DNA from: GCA-020343675 sp964462945
GTDB lineage: Bacteria; Planctomycetota; Phycisphaerae; Sedimentisphaerales; Anaerobacaceae
Assembly (NCBI GenBank): GCA_964462945.1
Contig: CAYWZW010000037.1
Location: forward strand, 1 to 50,177
Length of the DNA stretch: 50,177 nucleotides
Direction: 5' to 3'
The position numbers and the translations under genes are program-made. The notes below the pieces were generated by a model. The model was given only the letters and a program-made list of their open reading frames with translations. It ran no database searches and was not told the DNA's origin. Shown in pieces: positions 16,188-24,829 of this stretch (positions are counted from its first letter, which is position 1; every line of letters starts with the position of its first letter).

Positions 16188-16889
16188 ATGGTGGCGTATC
16201 CTTCATATATGGTCTCATCAATTTTCTCGGGCCGGGTAGCTATTCTCCGGGCCGAAGAGCTTTTGGCTGAGATGGTTCGCGCCGTCATGGACTCCGTGTC
16301 TATGGCCGAAGACCGCAAGCAAGCGGAGTCGCCGGATGCAGCGGAGCTTGAGGACGTCCGCCAGAGCCGGCGGGGGGATTCGGAGGCATACCGACGCCTG
16401 ATCGAACAGCATCAGAAGCATGTCAGCCGGATCCTGTGGCGTTTCAGCCGGGACCGTGTGGTCCATGAGGAATTAGTCCAGGACGTCTTCGTCGAGGCGT
16501 ACTTGAGCCTCCGCAGCTACCGCGGGAAAGCTCCATTCAGCCACTGGCTCTCGCGGATCGCCACCCGCGTCGGCTACCACTACTGGAAGCAAATGGCGCG
16601 CCGGCATGAAACCGAGAGCTTTACCTTGGAGGAATGGGACCGGGTGCCGGACGAATCGGCGGATGATATGGATCCCGGCGAGGCCGCCTCGTTAGTGCAC
16701 CGTTTGCTGGCCCAACTGCGGCCGCGTGACCGGCTGGTGCTGACCCTGCGATACCTGGAAGGATGCGACGTGGCCGAAACCGCCCGGCGAATGGGCTGGA
16801 CCAGGGGTATGGTGAAAATTCAGTCGCAGCGCGCCAGAAAGAGATTAGAGAATCTTGTCGCTCAAGCGGGAAAGGAGATGAAAGGATGA
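16188..16889 (+). CDS. ECF RNA polymerase sigma factor heading a CnrH/Y/X-like operon
   Basis: Up to 233 aa, with sigma region 2 at ~60-130 (GDSEAYRRLIEQHQKHVSRILWRF, HEELVQDVFVEAYLSLRSYRGKAPFSHWLSRIATRVGYHYWK) and region 4 at ~165-225 (LLAQLRPRDRLVLTLRYLEGCDVAETARRMGWTRGMVKIQSQRARKRL). The helix-turn-helix is complete. The first ~35 residues are not sigma-like, so the true start may be ATG 16272 or 16287. The TGA overlaps the next ATG in ATGA, implying coupled translation with the 88-aa membrane protein and then the LTxxQ protein. By gene content this equals sigma (CnrH), anti-sigma (CnrY) and periplasmic sensor (CnrX) of metal-responsive systems. Confidence 0.9.
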   Translation: MVAYPSYMVSSIFSGRVAILRAEELLAEMVRAVMDSVSMAEDRKQAESPDAAELEDVRQSRRGDSEAYRRLIEQHQKHVSRILWRFSRDRVVHEELVQDVFVEAYLSLRSYRGKAPFSHWLSRIATRVGYHYWKQMARRHETESFTLEEWDRVPDESADDMDPGEAASLVHRLLAQLRPRDRLVLTLRYLEGCDVAETARRMGWTRGMVKIQSQRARKRLENLVAQAGKEMKG

Positions 16890-17152
16890 AGAATGAAAGC
16901 CGATTTGAAGCATTGGCCAGAATCGCTCGCAATGAAGCGGCTCCTTCTGTGGACGTCGCCGGCCGAGTCATCGCGATCCTTTCCGCCGAGCAGGTCCAGC
17001 TCGAGCGTGCTTCGGACAGACCGCTGATGTGGCTGGCCGCGGTTTCATCGGCGGTGGCCGTTCCCGCGGCCGTGCTGGCCGTCGTGGTTTACAATAATTG
17101 GGTGGGTCCACTGTTTGAGCTGTCACAGGCAATTTCATGGGTGACGCAATGA
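16886..17152 (+). CDS. Small one-TM protein, candidate membrane anti-sigma factor (CnrY-like)
   Basis: This is an 88-aa protein. Residues 1-46 are a short, amphipathic cytoplasmic segment (FEALARIARNEAAPSVDVAGRVIAIL). Residues 47-70 form a membrane helix (MWLAAVSSAVAVPAAVLAVVVYNN), and 18 residues lie outside. It has no zinc-binding HxxxCxxC (ZAS) motif, so it is not a standard RsrA/ChrR anti-sigma. Size and layout match CnrY/NccY, which hold their ECF sigma with a short helical N-terminus. The start overlaps the sigma stop (ATGA at 16886-16889) behind AGGAGATGAAAGG, and its own stop overlaps the next start (17149-17152). The function is inferred from position and topology; sequence similarity is untested. 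Confidence 0.7.
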   Translation: MKNESRFEALARIARNEAAPSVDVAGRVIAILSAEQVQLERASDRPLMWLAAVSSAVAVPAAVLAVVVYNNWVGPLFELSQAISWVTQ

Positions 17153-17772
17153 ACGATACAGAGAAACCCGACAATCTGCCCATTGACTACGTGCAGAAGC
17201 TGCACCGTTGGCGCATGGCCTTTTTCGGCATGGTCATCCTGCTGGCCGGGATCGTCATCGGTGGCGCTTCGGTGCTGATTCTGGTGCCGCACAGGCTGAT
17301 GAAGCCGCCGCCCGGTCCGGAGTTCGAGAGTATGAGACTGATGCCTCCGCTGCAGCGCGACCTTGGGCTTACTCCCGAACAGTCAGAGAAGATCAAGCCG
17401 ATCATGGACAAGCATATAGAGAAGCTTAACCAGATTCGTATGGATGCACGCACCGAAATTGGCGAAACATTGAAACAGATGAATGAAGACATTGCCGCTA
17501 TCCTTACCGATGAGCAGAAACAGACATGGCAGCGTGGGGTTGAGCGGCTTCAAGGAGAGCTTCATCCGGGCGGTTGGCGCCGCGGCGAGGGCCCGGGAGG
17601 TGGTCCTTACCGCAGAGGTGAGCCCGGCTGGGAACGCCCGGACTTCCGCCGGGGACCGGGGCCCGGGCCGTTTGGCCCGCAACGGCCTCCGCCCGGCCCG
17701 AATTCGCCACGAAACGGCCGCAATCGCGGCCCGGCAGAGGCAAACGAGCCACCCCCTGACGAGGACTCGTAA
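17149..17772 (+). CDS. Membrane-anchored periplasmic LTxxQ (Spy/CpxP/CnrX-type) sensor-like protein
   Basis: This is a 207-aa protein. Residues 1-22 are cytoplasmic and 23-46 a membrane helix (MAFFGMVILLAGIVIGGASVLILV). Residues ~66-135 form an all-helical periplasmic domain with the paired signatures LTPEQ (74-78) and LTDEQ (119-123), typical of Spy, CpxP, ZraP and CnrX. The last ~70 residues are a Gly/Pro/Arg-rich tail (RRGEGPGGGPYRRGEPGWE...) not found in CnrX. In Cnr-type systems this protein senses Ni/Co and controls the anti-sigma. In Spy/CpxP it is a chaperone or misfolding sensor. ATG 17149 is chosen because it overlaps the previous TGA (ATGA). Metal ligands are not obvious apart from scattered Met and His. 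Confidence 0.75.
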   Translation: MNDTEKPDNLPIDYVQKLHRWRMAFFGMVILLAGIVIGGASVLILVPHRLMKPPPGPEFESMRLMPPLQRDLGLTPEQSEKIKPIMDKHIEKLNQIRMDARTEIGETLKQMNEDIAAILTDEQKQTWQRGVERLQGELHPGGWRRGEGPGGGPYRRGEPGWERPDFRRGPGPGPFGPQRPPPGPNSPRNGRNRGPAEANEPPPDEDS

Positions 17773-17784
17773 CGTGCTTAGCTC

Positions 17785-19728
17785 TTATCCAGCACGGCGT
17801 TCGTAGGCGCGATAAAGCAGGTCCAGCTCTGCGGTTTTTGCATCGAAGGTGCGCTGCAGTTCTGTGAGCAATTCGGGATTCCTGTAAACGTCGGCGTCGC
17901 CGAAGCGCTCTTTCATGGCGTCCAGCTCCTGCTCAAGGGCCGTGATCATCTCTTCGATCTGCTCAATCGAGTATTTATTGAAGCGCTTGAGCTCTTCGGG
18001 CGTCCTGGGACGGGTGGCGCGGGCGGGCTGCCGCTTCGGCCCAGCACCCTCAGATACCTGCTTGCGTTGCTGGGCTTCCACACGCTGGCGAATCAGCGAC
18101 GCATAGTATGAGTATGCCGGTTTTCCGGCGACGAACTCCGTCTTGCCGAGACAACGATTCCCAAGGGCGTCTGTGCCGACCACGAGCAGCTTGTCCACGG
18201 CACGGTCCAGAAAGTAACGGTCGTGGCTGACAACGACGATGGTTCCGGGATACTTATCGAGGGCGGCCTCGAACATCTCCCGGCTGGCAATATCCAGATG
18301 GTTCGTCGGCTCGTCCATAATCAGCACGTCCGGCTCAGCCAAGACGAGCCGGCAGAGCATCAGGCGATTGCGCTGGCCGCCGCTCAAATCGGCACAGAGC
18401 TTGAAGACATCGTCGCCCGTAAAGAGAAAGGCGCCCAGACGGCCGCGTAGCTGCTCCGAGGAGAGCTGCGGATTGGCCTGAGAGGCTTCGTCCAGGACTG
18501 TTTTAGCCGGGTCCAGCACGTCGCCGTGCTGATCGAGATAACCCACGCGGACGTTCCGGCCCAAACGAACGCTGCCGGCCGAAGGCTCCAATTGGCCAAG
18601 AGCCAATCTCAGAAGGGTGCTCTTGCCGGTGCCGTTGGGGCCCGTGACGCCGAGGCGTTCGCCGCGGAGCACATCGAACGACAGATTCTCGAATAACGTC
18701 AGATCGCCGAAGGATTTGCATAGTCCTTCGCAGCGTAACACCAGGTCGCTTGTGTGGTTGCTCTTGCCGAACGAGAAGCTGATGGTCTTTTGTTCGGCGG
18801 GTTTGTCCAGGAAGTCCGGATTAGTTCTAAGCAGGCGTTTGAGCCGGGTTTTGCGGCCGCGAGCCGTCCCACGCATTCCCTCCTGGTCTTTGTTGCGGGC
18901 GATGAAGTCCAGCGTGCGATCGACCATCTCGACTCGCCGTGCATGTTCCCGCTGTTGATGCAGCCGCACGATTTCCTTGGTTTGGACGTAGTTGCCGTAG
19001 TTACCGTTCCACACCTTGGCCTGCCGGTTCTCGACTTCGATGATCTTGCACGCAATGTGATCCAGCAGGTACCGGTCGTGACTGATGATGACCGCCGCGC
19101 CGCGGTAACCGGCCAGGAATTTCTCGAGCCATTCGGTGGCCTGCAAATCCAAATGGTTGGTCGGCTCGTCCAGCAGCAGCAGGTCCGTCTGAAGCATCAG
19201 GACCTGGGCCAGGCCCAGACGCGACAACTGGCCGCCGCTGAGGGCGAACGTCTTTGCGTGATGCAGCTCCGGCTCGAAGCCAAGGGCCGCCAGGGTTGTC
19301 CGCATGCGGGTCTCGTACGCATAGCCGCCGGCGATTTCGAAATCGCGGCATAGGCGGTCGTACTGCTTCATTTTGGTCTGCAGGGCCGAGCCCGTCAGGC
19401 TCTCCATTTCGTGCGAGACCGTGTGGATGGCCCGCTGGAACTGCAGCAGGTCCCCCATGCTGGCGTGCATCTCTTCCAAGACCGTATGCTCGCCGCTGAA
19501 CGTGGCCTCCTGGGGCAGGTAGCCGATGCGGAGGTTTTTACGTTTAACAACCCGGCCCATGTCCGGCTCGATCTGGCCTGTGATCAACTTCAGGATCGTA
19601 CTCTTGCCGGAGCCATTGGGGCCGACCATGCCGACCTTTTCCCCGGCGTAGAGCGGAAGGCTCAGTTGGTCTAAAACGACCTCCGACCCGAAGGCCTTAT
19701 GGATCTCGTGCAGCGTGACAATAGCCAT
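17785..19728 (-). CDS. ABC-F family ATPase (Uup/EttA-like translation factor)
   Basis: This 647-aa protein consists of two ABC ATPase domains and no membrane segment. Domain 1 has Walker A GPNGSGKST (~36-44), signature LSGGQLSRLGLAQ and Walker B LLLLDEPTNHLD. Domain 2 has GPNGTGKST, LSGGQRNRLMLCR and VLIMDEPTNHLD. They are joined by the charged interdomain linker (P-site tRNA interaction motif region, TLDFIARNKDQEGMRGTARGRKTRLKRL). A C-terminal coiled coil follows (PEELKRFNKYSIEQIEEMITALEQELD...), as in Uup. ABC-F proteins bind the ribosomal E site and adjust translation or confer antibiotic resistance. I cannot assign the subclass. It is transcribed convergent to the sigma operon and divergent from the thioesterase gene. 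Confidence 0.95.
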   Translation of the reverse strand: MAIVTLHEIHKAFGSEVVLDQLSLPLYAGEKVGMVGPNGSGKSTILKLITGQIEPDMGRVVKRKNLRIGYLPQEATFSGEHTVLEEMHASMGDLLQFQRAIHTVSHEMESLTGSALQTKMKQYDRLCRDFEIAGGYAYETRMRTTLAALGFEPELHHAKTFALSGGQLSRLGLAQVLMLQTDLLLLDEPTNHLDLQATEWLEKFLAGYRGAAVIISHDRYLLDHIACKIIEVENRQAKVWNGNYGNYVQTKEIVRLHQQREHARRVEMVDRTLDFIARNKDQEGMRGTARGRKTRLKRLLRTNPDFLDKPAEQKTISFSFGKSNHTSDLVLRCEGLCKSFGDLTLFENLSFDVLRGERLGVTGPNGTGKSTLLRLALGQLEPSAGSVRLGRNVRVGYLDQHGDVLDPAKTVLDEASQANPQLSSEQLRGRLGAFLFTGDDVFKLCADLSGGQRNRLMLCRLVLAEPDVLIMDEPTNHLDIASREMFEAALDKYPGTIVVVSHDRYFLDRAVDKLLVVGTDALGNRCLGKTEFVAGKPAYSYYASLIRQRVEAQQRKQVSEGAGPKRQPARATRPRTPEELKRFNKYSIEQIEEMITALEQELDAMKERFGDADVYRNPELLTELQRTFDAKTAELDLLYRAYERRAG

Positions 19729-19898
19729 GAATCACAAACCCGTTGGGCATCATTCTTCCGGCGCGCCTGGGACAGGCGCCACGCACAGCCCGTCCTTGCC
19801 TGGCAAGCTGGTCACTCATCTTATCGGCCGCGAGCGAGGATTTCAAGAGCGCCGCCGCGGGCGTTGTATTCGTGGAGCGGATTTGGTATTTTGGGATC

Positions 19899-20624
19899 AT
19901 GGAAGTCAGAGAAGAAAAATTCATTGTCCGAACGTACGAGTGCCAAGCTGATGAGAACATTAAGATCGTCTCGCTGATGCAGTATCTGCAGGAAGCTGCT
20001 GCTCTCCACGCGGAGCAGCTTGGCCTTGGGTTTGAGAGACTGAATGCGCTTGATGGATATTGGGTGCTGTCAAATTTGAGGGTGGAAATCGCCTGGGTGC
20101 CGGAATGGAATGATGAGGTCACGATCCGGACGTGGCCGAGCGGATACACTCGTTTGATCGCCAGCAGAGAGTTCGTCGGCACGGATCAGAATCATCGTGA
20201 GCTGTTCAGGGCCAGCAGCGAATGGATGGTGCTGGATAAGCAAAGAAGCCGGCCGAAGAATCTGTTCCATCTCGATCTGGGCCTGCCCAAGACCGGACCC
20301 AAAGCCGTGCAACAGAAACTGAATCGTTTAGAGCCGCGTCGTGACTACGGCGTCGTTCACCGAGTGTGTGCTCCCGGCAGCTCAGTGGACTTAAACGGGC
20401 ACGTGAATAACACAGAATATGTGCGATGGGGCATGGACGCATTGAGCAGGGCGTTCGCGCCTGAAGGGAATATCCGTTGTGTGCAGGCCACGTATCTGTC
20501 TGAAGTTTTTGAGGGGGATGAGCTGGATCTGCTCGCTTCTTCCGGAACAGGCGGCTGCTTCCACGTCCTCGCAAGAAAAGCAGACACGGATACCGATGCC
20601 TACCTGATGGACGTTTACTATTGA
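19899..20624 (+). CDS. Acyl-ACP thioesterase-like double hotdog protein
   Basis: This is a 241-aa protein with two tandem hotdog folds, matching the acyl-ACP thioesterase (FatA/FatB-like, PF01643) layout. The first half has SLMQYLQEAAALHAEQLGLGFERL ... GYWVLSNLRVEIAWVPEWNDEVTIRTWPSG. The second has SSVDLNGHVNNTEYVRWGMDALSRAF, where Asp, His and Asn of DLNGHVNNxxY are the family's active-site residues. It probably releases fatty acids from ACP in the cytoplasm. I chose ATG 19899 because the family begins close to this point (EEKFIVRTYECQADENIKIVSLM). The longer frame back to 19743 has no family sequence and overlaps the divergent promoter region. Confidence 0.9.
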   Translation: MEVREEKFIVRTYECQADENIKIVSLMQYLQEAAALHAEQLGLGFERLNALDGYWVLSNLRVEIAWVPEWNDEVTIRTWPSGYTRLIASREFVGTDQNHRELFRASSEWMVLDKQRSRPKNLFHLDLGLPKTGPKAVQQKLNRLEPRRDYGVVHRVCAPGSSVDLNGHVNNTEYVRWGMDALSRAFAPEGNIRCVQATYLSEVFEGDELDLLASSGTGGCFHVLARKADTDTDAYLMDVYY

Positions 20625-20693
20625 CTGTCTCGTGAACAGCCGGATTGACGACAAAGACTCCCGGCGGGGCGGGCCTAACCGCAAAACAGACGG

Positions 20694-21998
20694 CTATTCG
20701 TGTCGCAGCGACTCAATCGGGTCCATGTTCGCGGCTCGATACGCCGGATACAAACCGAAGATAATGCCCACGATCCCGCTGATCCCGAAGGCCAGCAGCA
20801 GCGAGCCGCCCGTAATAACCGTGGGCATGTGACCAAAACGGGTCACCATGAACGGCACAAGCGAACCCAAGCTCATCCCCAGGATACCTCCAAGCAGCGT
20901 CAAGAGCAGCGTTTCTGAGAGGAATTGCAGGACAATATCGCGTTTCTTGGCCCCGAGAGCACGGCGAATGCCGATTTCACGCGTTCGCTCACTCACGGTG
21001 GCCAGCATGATATTCATAATGCCTATGCCGCCGACCAGAAGTGAAATGGCGGCGATCGAGCCCAGAACGATGCTGAAGATGCGCTGGGTTTGTCTTGCCT
21101 GCTTCAACAGCTCCAACGGGACAATGACTTGATAGTCGCTTTTCTTGTGGAACCGGTCCAGCAGAGTCTCCAGAATATCGCGTGTCGGCAGCACGTCATC
21201 CATGGCGCCGACTTTCACAGTGATCTCCTGCAATTCAACTTTCTCCATGGTGCGGCCGCTGCTCCCACTAAATTGCATGGATACCTCGCCGAAGCGGTTT
21301 TTGACCGTTGTCAAGGGAACATAGATATTGCCCACGTTCGCCCCGCCTTGGCTTTTTGCCTTTGCAGAGCCGTTTTCCAGGGTCTTTGCTGTGGAGCCCA
21401 GCTCCTCGGGGCTGACAACCCCTATCACTCGATAATAATCGCCCGCCATTTTCACATCCTGGCCCACCGGATTGTCAAAGACAAACAGTTCTTTGACTAC
21501 CTTTTCATCGACAACGCAGACGCCCTGTTTATGGTGCATATCGATACTCCCGAGGAAGCGTCCCGACTTGAGCTGGATCGGTGATATCTCCGGGTACCAG
21601 GGTACTGTGCCGATCGCTTCGATGGCGACCTTGCGGTTGCGGTACCAGGCCTGTTGAGCAAGGCGGCGGCTGGGTACGACAACTTCGACGTTCGGGATGC
21701 TGTTGCGAAATCGCTCGGCATCGAGATAGGTCAGACCGTATTCACGCATGCTCTGGTTTTGACTGCTCACCTCTTTTTCTTCCGGGGGCGGCACCGTCTT
21801 GACAATAATGTTGCGGCTGCCGAGCCGGGCGATCTGTTCCTGGGCGACCCGGCTTGCCCCTTCGCCGATGGCCAGCATCGCAATGACGGAAGAGACCCCG
21901 AAGATAATGCCCAACGTCGTCAGAGTGGAACGCAGCTTGTGCATCCACAGGCTCTTTATCCCCAGCTTGGCTGTACGCTTTAGGCGAAATAGGAACAT
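20694..21998 (-). CDS. MacB-type ABC permease (locus B)
   Basis: This is a 434-aa MacB/FtsX-like permease. An N-terminal membrane helix (KSLWMHKLRSTLTTLGIIFGVSSVIAML) is followed by a ~220-aa periplasmic MacB_PCD domain and three C-terminal membrane helices. The signature loop SERTREIGIRRALGAKKRDI and the closing PAYRAANMDPIESLRHE are present. MacB transmits ATP-driven movement to push substrates through a HlyD adaptor and a TolC duct. The ATPase is encoded just upstream (27-base gap) and TolC before that, but no adaptor gene is present in this locus. Its closest relative in the window is locus C MacB (38011-39318), about 60% identical by eye and sharing the same last ~17 residues. Locus A MacB is more distant. 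Confidence 0.92.
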   Translation of the reverse strand: MFLFRLKRTAKLGIKSLWMHKLRSTLTTLGIIFGVSSVIAMLAIGEGASRVAQEQIARLGSRNIIVKTVPPPEEKEVSSQNQSMREYGLTYLDAERFRNSIPNVEVVVPSRRLAQQAWYRNRKVAIEAIGTVPWYPEISPIQLKSGRFLGSIDMHHKQGVCVVDEKVVKELFVFDNPVGQDVKMAGDYYRVIGVVSPEELGSTAKTLENGSAKAKSQGGANVGNIYVPLTTVKNRFGEVSMQFSGSSGRTMEKVELQEITVKVGAMDDVLPTRDILETLLDRFHKKSDYQVIVPLELLKQARQTQRIFSIVLGSIAAISLLVGGIGIMNIMLATVSERTREIGIRRALGAKKRDIVLQFLSETLLLTLLGGILGMSLGSLVPFMVTRFGHMPTVITGGSLLLAFGISGIVGIIFGLYPAYRAANMDPIESLRHE

Positions 21999-22025
21999 GG
22001 TGCATTACCGCCTGCTTATTTTCCG

Positions 22026-22739
22026 TCACTTCTGCCTTATCTGGCCGTCGAAAATTTCCACGATTCTTCCTGCGTCTTCGGCGATATGCACGTCGTGCGT
22101 GACCACGATAAGTGTCTTACCCTGCCGATGCAGGCCGATGAGAATCTTCAATATCTCGGCGCCGCTTTCCGAATCGAGATTGCCCGTCGGCTCGTCGGCT
22201 AAAATTATCAGGGGATCATTTGCCAGCGCCCTGGCGATGGCTACACGCTGCTGCTGACCGCCGCTGAGCTCCGATGGCCGATGTCCCAACCTTTCGCTGA
22301 GACCGACCATCGTGGCTAACTCTTTGGCTCGCTTGGCGCTGTCATGCTCGGAGCAGCCCTGGTAATACATCGGAATCTCTATGTTCTCCACGACATTGAG
22401 CTGGTTGATCAGATTGAACGATTGAAATACAAAGCCGATCCGGGCACCACGTATGAGCGATAGCTGATCATCGTCGAGCAGAGAGACATTCTGCCCGCCA
22501 AGCCAGTAGTCTCCACTGGTGGGCCGGTCGAGGCAGCCAATCATATTGAGCAACGTGGACTTTCCCGAGCCGCTTGGCCCCATGATGGCCACATATTCGC
22601 CATTGTTGATTGTCAAGGCGATGCTGCGCAAAACCTTCAATTCGACTGTGCCCAGATCGTAACTCTTACACAGCCGCTCCATGATCAGAATGGGCGTGTC
22701 AGCTTCGAACTTAACGGCTTTGTCGTTTTGTTGGATCAT
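22026..22739 (-). CDS. MacB/LolD-type ABC ATPase (locus B)
   Basis: This is a 237-aa ATP-binding subunit. Walker A is GPSGSGKST, the Q-loop region is FVFQSFNLINQL, the signature is LSGGQQQRVAIARAL and Walker B is LIILADEPTGNLD. The H-loop (VVTHDVHIAE) follows. This fits the LolD/MacB ATPase group that pairs with MacB-like permeases. I chose ATG 22739 because it overlaps the upstream TolC stop (ATGA, 22739-22736) with GAGGACGAGG in front, indicating translational coupling. The frame upstream to 22757 lies inside TolC. It would energise MacB-B and could also serve locus C, which lacks an ATPase. Confidence 0.93.
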   Translation of the reverse strand: MIQQNDKAVKFEADTPILIMERLCKSYDLGTVELKVLRSIALTINNGEYVAIMGPSGSGKSTLLNMIGCLDRPTSGDYWLGGQNVSLLDDDQLSLIRGARIGFVFQSFNLINQLNVVENIEIPMYYQGCSEHDSAKRAKELATMVGLSERLGHRPSELSGGQQQRVAIARALANDPLIILADEPTGNLDSESGAEILKILIGLHRQGKTLIVVTHDVHIAEDAGRIVEIFDGQIRQK

Positions 22740-24373
22740 TGTGCCTCGTCCTCCCACATTCCATCCGGCTTAACCTGCAAAATGCCGATGTCCCGGAAAA
22801 AGTTCAATTTTGCAATCGCGTGCGACACTAAGGCGGCCGTAACATCGTTCCGTGCGCTTAAGAACGCGTCCTGCGATTCCAGATAATCCCGTGCATTCAT
22901 TCGCCCGGCTTCCCACAGGATGGGCGAGACCCCGACTCGCACCTTGGCCAACTGCAGTGCTTTTTGCTGGGTGCGGTACGACTCCGCTTCCTCCCGCAGT
23001 TTGCGGTAAGCGTCCCGGACGTCGAGCTTCACCTCGTCCACGTCGTTTTCATATTGACGTTGCCGCTGCTCCAACGATATCAAGGCCTCGCGATACGCGT
23101 TGCGTTCGGCTTTCCGGTCCAAAGGCAGGTCCGCTTCCAGACCCAGTGCGTATGTGCCGCGATGGAATTGTAGCCTCTTGAAGTCCGTTTCCGGGGTCGA
23201 GCCTACACCGGCGCTGCCGACGAGGTTCAATTCCACGCCGAGATTATCGGCGGCCACGGCTACTTTCCGCCCCGCATCCTCAACGGCATCCGCGCTGTTG
23301 GCCAGATCCAGGCGTTGAGCCAACGCCGTTTCAATCGCTGCGTCCAGTGCGTAGTCGGGTTCGACAATGCCGGTCTTCTCCAGAGCCTTCAGCTCATTCT
23401 GATCCAGCTCTATCGTCGCATCGGTCGGCAAAGACAGGGTGATCTTGAACGCATCGAGCTGCTGCTCGTAACGTTGCTGGGCGCGCAAATAGCTGTCCTG
23501 GGCGAGCAGCTCACTCTGCTCCGCCTGGTCCACCTGGAAACGCGGGGTGACACCTTCATTCGCCTCCATCTGCAAACGCTGCCTCAGATCGACCTTGCTT
23601 TCATAGTTGTTCTTGGCGTTGGCCACTGCATCTCGTTGCTGCAAAACGCGGTAATAGTCGTTTACAATCGAGACCACAAATGTCTGGCGATAGCGGTTGA
23701 ATGAGCGGATCTGATACAGCGCATTGCGCTCGGCCTGTGTCAGATTCTCCTGGACGATTTGGCGCCCGCTGCCGCGAAGCAGCGGCTGAGTCACGCTGGC
23801 GCTCAAAACCGAGGCCAGCGACGTCCGCGGATCGCCCGTCAGAAAACGCGCCCAATCGATTGCGATGCTGGTGCTGATCCGCGCCCCGTCGGCCAAAAGC
23901 TGGTTAAAACCCGCTTCGGCGTCCGAGCCGACCTGTTCATCGTCACTATTCCTCAGGTAGCTGGCGTCCACCGTCCCAAACCACCGCCGGGCGAACTGAT
24001 ACCGGGCCAGCGTCAAATCGAGGGCGGTGAGGTAAAGCTGCTCTTTCTGCCGTTGGTAGTCCCTGTTATGGGCCGTCGCCAGAGCCACGGCCTGGGCCAG
24101 AGTAATCACACCGGATTCAAGTACGGCCTTTTCAACCCGGACGTCATTCGGCGAGGCGGGAAGATTACTGTCACTGATGATATAATTGGACTTATTCCCG
24201 AAGCCGTCCTGCCATTTGTCGTCGATAATCTGATAGACCTCTTTATCCGCCTGGGCCTTGTAATGCTCGGTGCTGCACGCACCGACAAAACCGACGCCGA
24301 CAGCGGCGCCAAGCAGCCAATACAGCCACACCATTATCCGCGACTTCCGGAACCCGAAATTTTCTACAAACAT
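22736..24373 (-). CDS. TolC-like outer-membrane efflux protein (locus B)
   Basis: This 545-aa protein is an outer-membrane factor of the TolC family with a lipobox-like GAAVGVGFVGAC signal. Two repeated coiled-coil halves follow (helices such as LTQAERNALYQIRSFNRYRQTFVVSIVNDYYRVLQQRDAVANAKNNYES and EALISLEQRQRQYENDVDEVKLDVRDAYRKLREEAE). It forms the exit duct for a tripartite pump. Its 5' part (24329-23639) is almost identical to TolC-C at 34508-35198 in the opposite orientation, after which the proteins diverge to a mosaic. The start is uncertain: ATG 24373 has no clear ribosome-binding site, and ATG 24334 (MVWLYWLLGA) would also give a signal peptide. The stop overlaps the ATPase start. Confidence 0.92.
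   Translation of the reverse strand: MFVENFGFRKSRIMVWLYWLLGAAVGVGFVGACSTEHYKAQADKEVYQIIDDKWQDGFGNKSNYIISDSNLPASPNDVRVEKAVLESGVITLAQAVALATAHNRDYQRQKEQLYLTALDLTLARYQFARRWFGTVDASYLRNSDDEQVGSDAEAGFNQLLADGARISTSIAIDWARFLTGDPRTSLASVLSASVTQPLLRGSGRQIVQENLTQAERNALYQIRSFNRYRQTFVVSIVNDYYRVLQQRDAVANAKNNYESKVDLRQRLQMEANEGVTPRFQVDQAEQSELLAQDSYLRAQQRYEQQLDAFKITLSLPTDATIELDQNELKALEKTGIVEPDYALDAAIETALAQRLDLANSADAVEDAGRKVAVAADNLGVELNLVGSAGVGSTPETDFKRLQFHRGTYALGLEADLPLDRKAERNAYREALISLEQRQRQYENDVDEVKLDVRDAYRKLREEAESYRTQQKALQLAKVRVGVSPILWEAGRMNARDYLESQDAFLSARNDVTAALVSHAIAKLNFFRDIGILQVKPDGMWEDEAQ
23639..24329 (-). repeat. 691-bp inverted near-identical segment, copy in TolC-B
   Basis: This segment reads (minus strand) almost the same as 34508-35198 (plus strand), with no length difference and about two dozen mismatches counted by eye. 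Within it, 24002-24250 is a perfect 249-base match to 34587-34835. It covers the signal peptide and the first ~230 codons of TolC. Confidence 0.85.
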
Positions 24374-24829
24374 CGTTTTTACTTGCGTTACGCCACCTTT
24401 ACCATATAGAGGAGATTAGAAACGGCTGACCATGTTTGCCGAGGTATAGTCTCCTCGAACAAAACATGCCCAATCTCCATTTCTTAAAAATCTCACTCAT
24501 TATACGAGAAACCAGCCCAAAAGCAAAGACCAAAACGAGCTCCACGGGTGCCGAATGTTCCCGATCTTGGATGTTTTTCACGGTTCTGGCGCACGGGGTT
24601 TCAGCAAAATCCGTGTGATTTCCATGCTCATCCGTGAAAAGCTCAGCCGGTTGTAACCGCTGCTAATTAGACGGTTTTCGCAGCCGAAACGTTACCAGGA
24701 ATTCCCCAAAATGCTTCTCCAAGAAAGCCAAATCAAGTCGTGAACGGGGTCAATTGAGTGCCGAGCTGTGGACGGCCGCGGGAATCAAGACCTCCAAGCC
24801 GTCAAAGGTAAATCACATCTACCGGCGTA
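24374..24829. other. Intergenic gap between efflux loci A and B
   Basis: I find no gene. The 456 bases separate the end of locus A (MacB-A stop at 24830) from TolC-B and should hold a minus-strand promoter for locus B. No pair of boxes is convincing. No remnant of a HlyD adaptor is visible here, although locus B lacks one. Confidence 0.45.
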
